A stretch of 64,000 nucleotides of DNA from an uncultured Oscillospiraceae bacterium (lineage in GTDB: Bacteria > Bacillota > Clostridia > Oscillospirales > Oscillospiraceae): contig CAKTQE010000004.1 in NCBI GenBank assembly GCA_934593275.1, positions 1 through 64,000 on the forward strand, given 5' to 3'. Positions 1-8,513 of the stretch are shown piece by piece; the first letter of the stretch is position 1, and every line of letters starts with the position of its first letter. The position numbers and the translations under genes are program-made. The notes beneath the pieces are model-generated. The model had not been told where the DNA came from. It saw only the letters and a list, made by a program, of their open reading frames with translations, and searched no databases.

Positions 1-64
1 GAGTCTGCTCGTATCAAGCTTGCTCATCTATATCCGGAAATAAAGTTTTAGTTTTAACAGACTA

Positions 65-132
65 GTAGGGGCGGCTACCATGCCGCCCGCCACGTGGCAA
101 TAATAACCTGTGCCGGTGAATGGTACTACCCC
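65..132 (+). repeat. GTAGGGGCGGC-type intergenic repeat, copy 1
   Basis: The unit opens with a GC-rich palindrome (GGGGCGGC...GCCGCCC), continues through GCCACGTGG, and ends in AACCTGT..CGGTGAATGGTACTACCCC. A related direct copy lies at 2169-2239 and an inverted copy at 2018-2083. The tail alone recurs at 183-239. It is non-coding and looks like a chromosomal intergenic repeat family. Confidence 0.8.
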
Positions 133-207
133 ATATACGGAACAATGTAGCGGCGATGATTCATCGCCACTCCAGCCCCGGCGAGGGGCTGGCTCCGTGG
201 CGAATAT

Positions 208-280
208 AACCCGTGCGGTTGAATGGTACCACCCCCCGACATGTCATTCCGACCGTAGCGCAAGCGGAGCGGAGGAATCT
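208..280 (+). repeat. 73-bp repeat, copy 1 (partner near 2208-2281)
   Basis: The stretch from AACCCGTGCGGTTGAATGG through CATGTCATTCCGA to GAGGAATCT recurs almost exactly 2 kb downstream. The two copies bracket the broken secreted-protein gene. Confidence 0.8.
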
Positions 281-367
281 ACTCAAGTTGCAAGAATAAC
301 ATGCGTAAGGTAAAGCTTGCTACTTGGGAAGATCCCTCCGCTCGTTTCACTCGGTCGGGATGACATG
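240..367. repeat. MITE-like element with 16-bp terminal inverted repeats
   Basis: CATGTCATTCCGACCG at 240-255 pairs with CGGTCGGGATGACATG at 352-367 with one mismatch. Inner pieces (GGAGGAATCT and AGATCCCTCC) extend the symmetry. There is no coding capacity. The family is widespread in gut Clostridia and probably needs a transposase supplied elsewhere (inference). Confidence 0.7.
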
Positions 368-448
368 GCCGGGGGGGGCGTTTATTATTTTTCTGCTCTA
401 TCCATAAACCCCGGCGGCAATTCTGCCGCCGGGGTTTGCATGAATCCA

Positions 449-1507
449 TTATTTGAGAATCCCGCTGATGTCTTTGCTTTCCAGGGTGAACGTGACCTTG
501 TCGCCGTCATGGGTCAGGGTGACGCTGCCGGTGCCGGAGGTCAGGAGGTCGGAGAGGGCAAACGCCGACTGGGCCTGGTTGGTGACGAACCGGATTTCCG
601 TAATACCCTGGGACTCCAATTGGCGGAGGCTCCCGGTGGTGCCACGGAGGGAAGCGGTGTCTGCCTGGACGGTGACGGTCAGAACGCCGTCCTTGACCTG
701 GGACTGGTAGGTCAGGGCCTGTCCGTCAGAGCCGCAGACCCAATAGGCTTCCTGCCGGGCTTCCACAGCCGTCTCGGCGGTGTTGCTCTTGGGATTACTG
801 ACGATAAGCGTCGGTGCGTCGGTTTTCATATTGGCACCGGGGGCGTAATACTGAATCGTTCCCCCGTTTAGCTTGCCGGGATCCTGGGGAAGCTCTGCGC
901 CGTCTTGCTTCTTCCAGTTACCACCGTCACCGATCCCGGCACCTGTTCCAAAGTCGCTATTGCTACTAATTATTTTACCGCCTTGCACCTTTACCTGTGC
1001 GTCATTGGTGACGGTAATATCCGTGCCAGCACCATAACAGCCGCCGCCGATGCCTGCGCCACCAGAGCCGCCGTTGGCCGTGAGGCTGCCATCCTTATTT
1101 TCGTCCGTAATGGTCAGGGTGCCGCCATTGTTCTTTTCCAGTCCAGCAGCTCCCGCACCACTTTTGACTGTGTTGGTTCCGTCCAGCTCGATTTTTACGT
1201 TGCCGGAGGTAGAGATGGCCGCCCCATTATTGGTTTTAATGTTGACATTTTCCAGGGTCACGTTGGCGGTGGCGTCTCCCTACGCTGTGATGGTGACGGT
1301 GTTGTTCGTGGAATTTCCGTTGCTGGTGATGACGGGATTATTGTCTACTGTTGGGGTACTTCCCGCCTGGGAAACGGTCTGGGCCGTATCCGAAGCATTG
1401 ACAGTAATATCGCCGTCTTTCAGATCCCTTTCAGCCGCCAAAACAAAGCTGGGGATCAAGGCCCCCAGCAGCACCAGGGACAGCAATCGGGTCATGATTT
1501 TTTTCAT
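449..1507 (-). pseudogene. Secreted beta-helix-like protein, broken by one in-frame TAG
   Basis: Translation from ATG 1507, eight bases after an AGGAGG site, gives MKKIMTRLLSLVLLGALIPS, a clear Sec signal peptide with cleavage expected near VLA-AE. The frame runs through Asn/Thr-rich sequence to a single TAG at 1280-1282. It then continues in the same frame without another stop for about 277 codons to the normal end at 449. Downstream sequence is Gly/Asn/Thr-rich (ENVNIKTNNGAAIS, GGSGGAGIGGG), as in parallel beta-helix carbohydrate-binding proteins. A single point change such as CAG or GAG to TAG would explain the break. An internal GTG at 1261 has no good ribosome site, so separate translation of the second half is unlikely. 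Either a young pseudogene or a readthrough candidate. No catalytic motif is visible. Confidence 0.75.
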
Positions 1508-1689
1508 AGACAATTCCTCCTCAGTCCGAAAAAGCCATGGCTTGTATGCCATTATTATAGAAAGAACGATTCCGGATTGAAAGAGAATTTTCAAACTTTG
1601 GAAATCTATACAAATCCAGGAGGCTCATTTTACACAATTTGCCAATGGACGGAATGGTACAATGGGGGACGTTTCTACGGATTCGCCTA

Positions 1690-1975
1690 CAGTTTCCAGA
1701 ACGTTTCACGCCGTCCCGCTGCCTCATCAGTCAGGGCTGCGCCCTGCCAGCTTCCCCGGCGGGGAAGCTTTTGTACCGAGCTTTTGGGTGTCGGGTTTAC
1801 CGAAACGCCCCTGAAAGGCTCCAAAAAAACCTTCCCCGCCGGGGAAGGGGGACCGCCCGCAGGCGGTGGATGAGGGGCGGTACGGCGTTTAACATTGTAG
1901 GAACAACGGGCGCAGAGGTAAAACATATCGAAAGGCCCCCTTGGCTCTCCCTCTGGGAGAGCCAAGGGGCCGGTT
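1690..1975. repeat. Palindromic intergenic repeats (CTTCCCCGGCGGGGAAG and others)
   Basis: Contains CTTCCCCGGCGGGGAAGC near 1751 and CCTTCCCCGCCGGGGAAGG near 1830. A long palindrome GCCCCCTTGGCTCTCCC (1935-1951) pairs with GGGAGAGCCAAGGGGC (1955-1970). Reading frames here are by-products of the repeats. The 1508-2384 stretch holds repeats only. Confidence 0.7.
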
Positions 1976-2017
1976 GGCGGCAGATTGCCGCCGCTACAGT
2001 AGGGTGTACCATATTTC

Positions 2018-2083
2018 GGGTGGTACCATTCACCCCCACAGGTTATACATCCCACGTGGCGGGCGGCAGATTGCCGCCCCTAC
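2018..2083 (-). repeat. GTAGGGGCGGC-type repeat, inverted copy
   Basis: Read on the minus strand it begins GTAGGGGCGGCAATCTGCC and ends GTGAATGGTACCACCC, the same order of blocks as at 65-132. Confidence 0.75.
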
Positions 2084-2168
2084 GTCAATGTACCACGTTT
2101 TTCGCATTTTACGGACGCAAAACGGTGATAGATACGTTGTAAACATGGTAATTCGCAACAAATGTATC

Positions 2169-2281
2169 GTAGGGGCGGCAATCTGCCGCCCGCCACGTAT
2201 CGATTACAACCTGTTCGGTTGAACGGTACCACCCCCCGACATGTCATTCCGAGCGGAGCGTGAAACGGAGTCGAGGAATCT
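2169..2281 (+). repeat. GTAGGGGCGGC repeat plus second copy of the 73-bp repeat
   Basis: GTAGGGGCGGCAATCTGCCG is followed by AACCTGTTCGGTTGAACGG, the CCCCCCGACATGTCATTCCGA block and GAGGAATCT, matching 208-280. A degenerate MITE-like palindrome continues to about 2360 (GAGGAATCTTC against GAAGATTCCTC). Confidence 0.75.
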
Positions 2282-2384
2282 TCTCAAGCAGCAGATTTTA
2301 CCTTGTGGTGGTACTTTTCTGCCACGTAGAAGATTCCTCCACTCCGCTTACGCTGCCAACCATTGAATCAGAAATTCCCTAATA

Positions 2385-2709
2385 AGCGCAAAAAGAAATG
2401 ACCCCTGACGAACCGGTTCCGGTATCTCCTCGTCAGGGGTCATTTCTGTTCACTCTTATTATCTAACATCATTGGTTAACCTCTCTTTCTACGGATTACG
2501 GGGCTGCCATCCTGTTTTACTGTCTCCGTGATACAGTGTACTTCATTGATAAAGCCGGCAATAAACTCTATTTTATCGGAGATTTACAGGAGGTCCTGCC
2601 CTTGGCCCAGTTTATACAGAGCCGCTCGGTCCGATACCCATCATCATCATTGTTTCTTTTCAAAGTCCTTTTCGGTTTTTCTTTGAACTCTTTGGTATCT
2701 TCCCTTTGT
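2385..2709 (-). ncRNA. Candidate small RNA (promoter-to-terminator unit without a clear ORF)
   Basis: A near-consensus sigma-A promoter (2716-2744) fires leftward and a strong intrinsic terminator (2390-2446) closes the unit, giving a predicted transcript of about 320 nt. The only ATG-led frame is a dozen codons (MMMMGIGPSGSV). One other frame reads DKIEFIAGFINEVHCITETV and on to RRKRG, which looks protein-like but has no start and is preceded by a stop. The unit could therefore be a regulatory RNA or the remnant of a small gene. I do not recognise a known RNA family; 6S RNA was considered but its open-bubble fold was not demonstrated. Confidence 0.45.
2395..2446 (-). terminator. Intrinsic terminator of the candidate small RNA
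   Basis: A perfect 17-bp stem (2395-2411 with 2430-2446) is followed on the minus strand by CTTTTTGCG. Confidence 0.8.
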
Positions 2710-2715
2710 GTCTAT

Positions 2716-2744
2716 ACTATATCACAAGAAATGCGCTGTGACAA
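2716..2744 (-). promoter_or_regulatory. Sigma-A promoter (TTGTCA-17-TATAGT)
   Basis: On the minus strand TTGTCA (2739-2744) and TATAGT (2716-2721) are separated by exactly 17 bases. Predicted start is near 2709. No annotated gene lies immediately downstream. Confidence 0.7.
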
Positions 2745-2835
2745 GCCGTATTTTTGTACAATTTAAACATTATCTTTTTGGCATTGTTGCACATTTCCCT
2801 TTTTCTCTTATCATTTCCGCCCCTGCTGTTAAAAG

Positions 2836-2864
2836 CCCCCGGGCGGCGTGGAACCGTCCGGGGG
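2836..2864 (-). terminator. Terminator after proS
   Basis: CCCCCGGACGG pairs with CCGCCCGGGGG on the minus strand, followed by CTTTT, 28 bases past the proS stop. Confidence 0.75.
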
Positions 2865-2891
2865 TGTGATTTCAACCATTCAAAGGGGCCG

Positions 2892-4328
2892 TTAATAGGC
2901 AACGCCCCAGTAGATCATCTTCTGGGCGGGCTTGCCGCAGCAGACACAGGTGTCGCCCAGGTGTTCCTGGTTAAAGGGGATGCAGCGGGAGGACATTCCG
3001 GCTACCTCTTTCATTTTCAGCTCGCAGGCCTCGTCACCGCACCACATGGTCTTGATAAAGCCGCCGTTCTGCTCCTGCAGGGCCTTGGCTTCTTCCAGGG
3101 TGTGGGCCTCGTAAATGTGGTCTTCCAGATTCTTCTTGGCCCGGTCAAACATGCCCTGGTGTACCAGTGCCAGCTGCTCCTCCACGGCCTTTTCCAGGTC
3201 CTCCAGCTTGACGGTGACCTTCTCCCGGTCAGTCCGGCGCACCAGAACGCACTCATCATTTTCCAAATCCCGGGGGCCGCACTCCACCCGGACGGGTACG
3301 CCCTTCATTTCGTACTCGGCGCACTTCCAGCCCATGGAGTTGTCGGAATCGTCCACCTTGACCCGGAAACCGGCCTTTTCCAGCCGCTCCCGCAGCTGCT
3401 GGGCCGCTTCCAGAACACCGGGCTTATGCTGGGCCACCGGCAGGATTACCACCTGGATGGGAGCGATCTTGGGAGGCAGCACCAGACCGTTGTTGTCGCC
3501 GTGGGTCATAATGATGCCGCCAATAAGACGGGTGGACACGCCCCAGGAGGTCTGGAAGGGGTTGACCCGCTGGTTGTTCTTATCCGTAAAGGTAATGTCA
3601 AAGGCCTTGGCGAAGCCGTCACCAAAGTAATGGGAGGTACCGGCCTGCAGAGCTTTCCGGTCGTGCATCATGCACTCGATGGTGTAGGTAGCCTCTGCGC
3701 CGTTGAACTTCTCCTTGTCGGTCTTCTGGCCCCGGGTAACGGGCATGGCCAGCACATTCTCGCAGAAATCGGCATAGAGGTTCAGCATCTGCTCGGTAAA
3801 GGCCTGGGCCTCCTGGGCAGTGGCGTGCATGGTGTGGCCCTCCTGCCACAAAAACTCCCGGTGGCGCAGGAACGGACGGCTGGTCTTTTCCCAGCGCAGA
3901 ACGCTGCACCACTGGTTGTACTTCATGGGCAGGTCCCGGTGGGACTGGATCACCTGGGCAAAATGGTCACAGAACAGGGTCTCAGAGGTAGGCCGGATGC
4001 ACAGCCGCTCCTCCAATTTTTCGTTGCCCCCCATGGTCACCCAGGCACACTCCGGCGCAAAACCCTCTACATGGTCCTTTTCTTTCTGCAGCAGGCTTTC
4101 AGGAATCAGCATGGGCATGTAGACGTTTTCCACGCCCACCTTTTTAAACTCCGCGTCCATGATCCGCTGAATATTCTCCCAGATTGCATAGCCGTAGGGC
4201 CGGTAAATAAACACGCCCTTGACAGAAGAATAGTCGATCAGCTGGGCTTTCTTGCAGACGTCCGTGTACCACTGGGCAAAATCCACTTCCATGTCGGTGA
4301 TTTGCTCCACTTTTTTATCCTTTGCCAT
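2892..4328 (-). CDS. proS: Proline--tRNA ligase, archaeal/eukaryal (ProS3) type
   Basis: Charges tRNA-Pro with proline in the cytoplasm. The 478-residue length and absence of the inserted editing domain match the short ProS3 class. Class II features are visible: [12 protein letters not shown] near residues 112-123 and a motif-2 region [16 protein letters not shown]. The C-terminal zinc-type domain carries [10 protein letters not shown] and ends in WGVAY, the usual ...Y-COOH end. Start is ATG 4328. It is a single gene, divergent from the serine dehydratase gene, with its own terminator. I see no T-box leader in the short upstream region. Confidence 0.96.
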   Translation of the reverse strand: MAKDKKVEQITDMEVDFAQWYTDVCKKAQLIDYSSVKGVFIYRPYGYAIWENIQRIMDAEFKKVGVENVYMPMLIPESLLQKEKDHVEGFAPECAWVTMGGNEKLEERLCIRPTSETLFCDHFAQVIQSHRDLPMKYNQWCSVLRWEKTSRPFLRHREFLWQEGHTMHATAQEAQAFTEQMLNLYADFCENVLAMPVTRGQKTDKEKFNGAEATYTIECMMHDRKALQAGTSHYFGDGFAKAFDITFTDKNNQRVNPFQTSWGVSTRLIGGIIMTHGDNNGLVLPPKIAPIQVVILPVAQHKPGVLEAAQQLRERLEKAGFRVKVDDSDNSMGWKCAEYEMKGVPVRVECGPRDLENDECVLVRRTDREKVTVKLEDLEKAVEEQLALVHQGMFDRAKKNLEDHIYEAHTLEEAKALQEQNGGFIKTMWCGDEACELKMKEVAGMSSRCIPFNQEHLGDTCVCCGKPAQKMIYWGVAY

Positions 4329-4430
4329 AGTATTTCATCCTCTCAGGTTTTCTTCAAATCTTCAATTTATTATACCACGGCTGTCAAGCATTTGGGGACC
4401 GATTTTTGCTCTTTGCTGCCACAGGGCATA

Positions 4431-4459
4431 TTGTTTTTTCCCAGATTTTCTGGTATACT
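4431..4459 (+). promoter_or_regulatory. Sigma-A promoter of the serine dehydratase gene
   Basis: TTGTTT at 4431-4436 and TATACT at 4454-4459 have a 17-base spacer. The ribosome site GGAGG (4478-4482) and ATG 4490 follow. Confidence 0.7.
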
Positions 4460-4489
4460 GAATTCAGAACAGAAAACGGAGGAATCGAA

Positions 4490-5704
4490 ATGAAGTCCAT
4501 TCGGGAAATTTATAAAATCGGCAAAGGCCCCAGTTCTTCCCATACCATGGGGCCGGAGCGGGCTGCCGGGCTTTTTCGGGGGGAGTATCCCGGGGCGGAT
4601 GCTTTTGAGGTGATTCTCTACGGCTCCCTGAGCAAGACCGGCGTGGGCCACGGGACGGACCGGGTGCTGCGGGAGACTTTGGCCCCCTGCCCTACCAAAA
4701 TTATTTTCTCCGAGGAAGTGCTGCCCGGTGCCCATCCCAATACCATGGACTTTATCGCTTTGAAAGAGGGCAGCGAGATTGGTCGGCTGCGGGTGGAATC
4801 CATCGGCGGCGGGGATATTCGCATTCCTGGTCGGGAGGATGCCCTGGGGGAAGAAGTGTATATTGAGCATTCCTTTGCGGAAATCGCGGATTTCTGCAAG
4901 TGGCGTTATATCCACACCCTCAGCGACTATGTGGAGCTGAACGAGGGGCCGGAAATCTGGGACTTTTTGCTGACGGTCTGGCAGGCCATGAAGCAGTCCA
5001 TTGAGGACGGTCTGGCCGCCACCGGCACCCTGCCCGGGGGGCTGAACGTGCAGCGAAAGGCCAACTATCTCTACCACAAAACCGGCGGCTGCGATGCCCC
5101 CGCCCTGCGGGAATTCCAGCAGATCGCCGCCTATGCCTATGCGGTGGCAGAGCAGAACGCCGACAACGGCACCATCGTCACCGCCCCCACCTGTGGGGCC
5201 TGCGGCGTGGTTCCCGCAGTGCTGAAATACATGCAGGACACCAAGGGCTTCTCCGATGAGACCATCTGCCGGGGCCTTGCCACTGCCGGTATCATCGGCA
5301 ACCTGACCAAGAGCAACGCTTCCATCTCCGGGGCCGAATGCGGCTGTCAGGCGGAGATCGGCACCGCCTGCTCCATGGCCGCTGCCGCTCTGGCAGAACT
5401 CTACGGCCAGGATCTGGACCAGGTGGAGTACGCCGCAGAGGTGGCCATGGAGCATCACCTGGGGCTGACCTGTGACCCCATCTGCGGTCTGGTGCAGATT
5501 CCCTGCATTGAGCGCAACGCCGTAGCCGCCATGCGGGCCATGAACGCCTGTAATTTGAGCTACTTCCTCACCGGCTCCCGAAACATCAGCTACGACATGG
5601 TTTGTCGTGCCATGCACGAAACCGGCATCAACCTGAACCAGCGGTTCCGGGAAACCAGCGAGGGCGGTCTTGCCAAGCTGTATGACCGAAAGATGAAAAA
5701 ATAA
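4490..5704 (+). CDS. sdaA: L-serine ammonia-lyase, iron-sulfur dependent, single chain
   Basis: Deaminates L-serine to pyruvate and ammonia using a 4Fe-4S cluster. The 404-residue chain joins the beta-type domain (IGKGPSSSHTMGPERAA, residues 9-25) to the alpha-type domain. The latter has the expected cysteine stretches: TCGACGVVPAVLK, AECGCQAEIGTACSM and LTCDPICGLVQIPC. Earlier in-frame starts exist, but ATG 4490 is preceded by GGAGG at the right distance and the alignment begins there. The gene stands alone between its promoter and a terminator. No regulator lies next to it. Confidence 0.95.
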   Translation: MKSIREIYKIGKGPSSSHTMGPERAAGLFRGEYPGADAFEVILYGSLSKTGVGHGTDRVLRETLAPCPTKIIFSEEVLPGAHPNTMDFIALKEGSEIGRLRVESIGGGDIRIPGREDALGEEVYIEHSFAEIADFCKWRYIHTLSDYVELNEGPEIWDFLLTVWQAMKQSIEDGLAATGTLPGGLNVQRKANYLYHKTGGCDAPALREFQQIAAYAYAVAEQNADNGTIVTAPTCGACGVVPAVLKYMQDTKGFSDETICRGLATAGIIGNLTKSNASISGAECGCQAEIGTACSMAAAALAELYGQDLDQVEYAAEVAMEHHLGLTCDPICGLVQIPCIERNAVAAMRAMNACNLSYFLTGSRNISYDMVCRAMHETGINLNQRFRETSEGGLAKLYDRKMKK

Positions 5705-5714
5705 AAGCTTCAAT

Positions 5715-5756
5715 GTGTCCGGCCCCTTGTTTGGGGGTTCGGACACACTGTTTTTA
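5715..5756 (+). terminator. Terminator after sdaA
   Basis: GTGTCCGGCCCC pairs with GGGGGTTCGGACAC (5715-5747) and is followed by a T run at 5751. It lies between convergent genes and may also serve the histidine kinase gene. Confidence 0.8.
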
Positions 5757-6983
5757 TTTTCCAAAGGTGACGGTGAAGGTCGTCCCCGCCCCTGGTTGGC
5801 TGATGACGGAAAGGGTTCCACCCAGCCGCTCGGTCATTTCCCTGGTAATGGCCAGACCCAGGCCAAAGCCCCGTTGACTGCCATTCCGGCTTTTGTCGCC
5901 ACGGTAAAACCGGTCAAAGACATGGGGCAAGTCCTCCTGAGAGATCAGGCTTCCCAGATTTTGGACAGACAACTGAGATTTCCGCTTGGCTTTGGCCAAC
6001 CGCAGCCGCACCGTCCCCCCTCTTGGCTCATATTTCAGGGCATTTTCCAACAGGCTCATAACAATGCGGAACAAATAATCCTCATTGCCCAACATCATGC
6101 ACTGGTCGGGAAGTTCCGTTTCCAGGGTCACGCCGTTTTCATAGGCCAGAGATTCCACTTCCAGCTCCGCTTTCAGGGCGATGGCCGCCAGATCCGTTTC
6201 CTCCATGGAAAGGTGCGCATCCTGCCGCTCCACATCTGCCAGGGTCAGCATTTCGGCAATGAGCCGCTGCATCCGCTTGGCGGATTCCTGGGTGCTGTCC
6301 AGCCAGCGACCCAGTTCCCCCACCGGGGTCTGGGGGTTCTCCATCAAAATAGAGTTGTTGGCAAGGATCACGGAAAGAGGGGTTTTCAGATCGTGGGAGG
6401 CATCGGCTACAAACTGCTTTTCCCGCTCCATGGCCTCCTCCATGGGCCGGGCGGCAATGACCGCCAACTTTTTGCTGATGGCCAGAAACAGCAGCATGGC
6501 CCCGACCCAGATGCCAAACAAGGCCCCGCAGAGTTTCAGCATGGAATAGGTGATATAGCGCATATCCGCCAAAGCGATTTTGCAGGGCTGGGAACCGCTG
6601 CGATAATAGATCACATGCTGCTGAGGCAGCAGCCCAAAATCCTCCTGCCGGTTCACCACGGTTTCCAGAAGCTCCGGAAGTTCCTGCTGAAAAAGCTCGC
6701 TTCCAGAAAGGACGGTATATTCCCCGGTGCCGGAATCGTAAAAACAGACGGCAATGTTCATTTCCGCACCCCGTTTTTCAGGAGGTCTGGACGACTCCCC
6801 CGGCTTTCGCTCCGGGGGCTGGGAGAAAGCCCCCAAAGGGGCCACCACCTGTTCCATGGTCCGGCGCAGGCCGGTGTAATAATCCCGCACCATGTATACC
6901 GCCACCGCTGCCACCATCACCGTCAGCACAATGCCGATCAGCAGCATATTAAACTGTACAAACCGTTTCCGATAGGCTTTCAT
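5754..6983 (-). CDS. Membrane sensor histidine kinase
   Basis: Sensor half of a two-component system, 409 residues. A transmembrane segment at about residues 11-31 (FNMLLIGIVLTVMVAAVAVY) and a second near 155-180 enclose an extracellular loop of about 120 residues. The HisKA box is VADASHDLKTPLSVILANN, with the phospho-accepting His near residue 197. The ATPase domain shows the N box (SLLENALKYEP), F box (VFDRFYRGDKS) and G box (GFGLGLAI). No HAMP domain is obvious. Its start overlaps the response-regulator stop by four bases, so the two are translationally coupled. Divergent transcription from the VTC-DUF4956-lipoprotein operon suggests that operon as a target (inference). Confidence 0.92.
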   Translation of the reverse strand: MKAYRKRFVQFNMLLIGIVLTVMVAAVAVYMVRDYYTGLRRTMEQVVAPLGAFSQPPERKPGESSRPPEKRGAEMNIAVCFYDSGTGEYTVLSGSELFQQELPELLETVVNRQEDFGLLPQQHVIYYRSGSQPCKIALADMRYITYSMLKLCGALFGIWVGAMLLFLAISKKLAVIAARPMEEAMEREKQFVADASHDLKTPLSVILANNSILMENPQTPVGELGRWLDSTQESAKRMQRLIAEMLTLADVERQDAHLSMEETDLAAIALKAELEVESLAYENGVTLETELPDQCMMLGNEDYLFRIVMSLLENALKYEPRGGTVRLRLAKAKRKSQLSVQNLGSLISQEDLPHVFDRFYRGDKSRNGSQRGFGLGLAITREMTERLGGTLSVISQPGAGTTFTVTFGK

Positions 6984-7654
6984 GGCTGAACCTCCAACCG
7001 ATAGCCGATTTTCTGCAAATTGCGGATGGTCACCCGAGAGCCTAAAAACCGCAGTTTTTTCCGCAGGAAGGAAATGTACGCCTCCACATTGTTGTCGGTG
7101 GCCTCCGAATCCATGCCCCAGCCCCTGGTGATCAGCAGGTCCTTGGAAAAGGTCATTTTCGGCTCTGTCAGCATCAGCCGGGCGATTTCAAATTCCTTGG
7201 GACTCAGCTGCACATCCCGCTTTCCGCAGCGCAGGGTCACGGTGTTCAGGTCCAGGGTCAGATCCTCATAGGACAGTTCATTCAAAACCATGGCCCCCTT
7301 GCGCCGGGTCATGGCCCCGATCCGGGCCAGCAGCTCCTCCGGGTCAAAGGGCTTGGTCAGGTAGTCGTCCGCCCCGGCGTTAAGGCCCAGCACCTTGTCC
7401 GGCACCGTGGTTCGGGCGGTGAGCATCAGGACGGGGGTCTGGATGCCCTCGCTGCGGATTTGCCGCAAAACGCTGATGCCATCCAGCTTGGGCAGCATAA
7501 TATCCAGCAGCACCAAATCATAGGAAAATCCCCGAATATAGTCCAGAGCCGACTGGCCGTCCGCCACCCAGTCCGTAAGGTTCCCCGCCTTTCTTAATAT
7601 ATGTTCCAAGGCCCCGGCCAGGCCGGTCTCGTCCTCCACGATCAGTAGATTCAT
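6980..7654 (-). CDS. OmpR/PhoB-family response regulator
   Basis: DNA-binding response regulator of 224 residues. The receiver domain (1-115) has the acidic pair near residues 8-9 (VEDE), phospho-acceptor Asp51 in LLDIMLPKLDG, Thr in MLTART, and Lys in YLTKPFDPEE. A winged-helix output domain (about 125-220) contains LSPKEFEIARLML and VEAYISFLRKKL. A strong AAAGGAGGG site precedes ATG 7654. It is first gene of a two-gene operon with the kinase and is divergent from the operon starting at 7794. Confidence 0.94.
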   Translation of the reverse strand: MNLLIVEDETGLAGALEHILRKAGNLTDWVADGQSALDYIRGFSYDLVLLDIMLPKLDGISVLRQIRSEGIQTPVLMLTARTTVPDKVLGLNAGADDYLTKPFDPEELLARIGAMTRRKGAMVLNELSYEDLTLDLNTVTLRCGKRDVQLSPKEFEIARLMLTEPKMTFSKDLLITRGWGMDSEATDNNVEAYISFLRKKLRFLGSRVTIRNLQKIGYRLEVQP

Positions 7655-7709
7655 AGGTATCCCTCCTTTATCTATACTATACCATTTTACCGCAAGTTCT
7701 GAAAGGAAG

Positions 7710-7736
7710 CTGAAAAAATCTTTTTTCGGTTTTCAG
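7710..7736. promoter_or_regulatory. Candidate operator in the divergent intergenic region
   Basis: CTGAAAA (7710-7716) and TTTTCAG (7730-7736) form an inverted repeat with A/T tracts between and after them, inside the 139-bp region separating the response-regulator gene from the VTC operon. Binding by the adjacent regulator is inference. Confidence 0.35.
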
Positions 7737-7793
7737 ATTTTTTTAAGCGGGCCATGGATAATAAAGGCATCCACTTTTCAAGGAGGAATTCAT

Positions 7794-8513
7794 ATGGAAC
7801 GCTACCAAGCTGTTTTTCAGCGTAAAGAACTAAAATACATGTTAAGCGACAGCCAGCTGGCAAAGCTGATGCCCATTTTGCGGCAGCACATGGAGCCGGA
7901 TGCCTTTCCCCACAGCTCCATCGCCAATCTTTATTATGATACCCCGGATTTTCGTCTGATCCGCCGTTCCCTGGAAAAAACCGGCTACAAAGAAAAGCTG
8001 CGGCTGAGAAGCTACGGCGTTCCCGGTGGGGCTTCCCAGGTCTTTCCGGAAATCAAGAAAAAGACCCTGGGCATTGTCTATAAGCGGCGGGTCAGTATGC
8101 CCTATACCCAGGCCCTGGCCTACCTCTCCGGCAGCCGCCCCGGCCCCGATGGGCAAATCTACCGGGAACTGGACTGGATGTTGTCTTCCTACCCCGACTT
8201 GGCCCCCAGGGTGTTTTTAAGCTATGAACGGGACTCCTGGCAGGGGCTGGATGACACCTCCCTGCGGCTGACCCTGGACCGGGATATTCTCTACCGCACC
8301 CACGGTCTGGATTTGCGGCAGGGCATCTGGGGAGATGCCCTCTTGGCCCCGGGGCAGACCCTGATGGAGGTCAAAATCCCCAGTGCCGCCCCTTTGTGGC
8401 TGGCCCAGGCTTTTTCGGAACTGCACATCTACCCCACCTCTTTTTCCAAATACGGGGAAGCCTATAAACGAATTCAAAAGGAACACAGATTGGAGTACAA
8501 ACGCTATGCTTAA
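7794..8513 (+). CDS. VTC-domain protein (polyphosphate polymerase-like)
   Basis: A 239-residue protein of the VTC/polyphosphate-polymerase domain family, a tunnel-shaped fold in the CYTH superfamily. Family-like basic and acidic residues are visible: RKELKYML near the start, NLYYDTPDF, KEKLRLRSYG, EIKKKTLGIVYKRR, FLSYERDSW, LTLDRDI, LMEVKIP and FSKYGEAYKR. Start is ATG 7794 after AAGGAGG. It overlaps the DUF4956 gene by eight bases. In bacteria this domain commonly sits beside DUF4956 and a beta-helix or CotH surface protein. Whether it makes polyphosphate or another anionic polymer here is not shown by sequence. Confidence 0.9.
   Translation: MERYQAVFQRKELKYMLSDSQLAKLMPILRQHMEPDAFPHSSIANLYYDTPDFRLIRRSLEKTGYKEKLRLRSYGVPGGASQVFPEIKKKTLGIVYKRRVSMPYTQALAYLSGSRPGPDGQIYRELDWMLSSYPDLAPRVFLSYERDSWQGLDDTSLRLTLDRDILYRTHGLDLRQGIWGDALLAPGQTLMEVKIPSAAPLWLAQAFSELHIYPTSFSKYGEAYKRIQKEHRLEYKRYA

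Noticed and set aside
2536..2766. 76-codon plus-strand frame
   Set aside because: It lies opposite the promoter-terminator unit, lacks a ribosome site and has no recognisable sequence.
4329..4430. T-box leader for proS
   Set aside because: The upstream region is too short and has no T-box core sequence or antiterminator.
2754..4493. 579-codon open frame opposite proS
   Set aside because: It is antisense to a well-supported gene, has no ribosome site, and its composition is what GC-rich antisense frames give.
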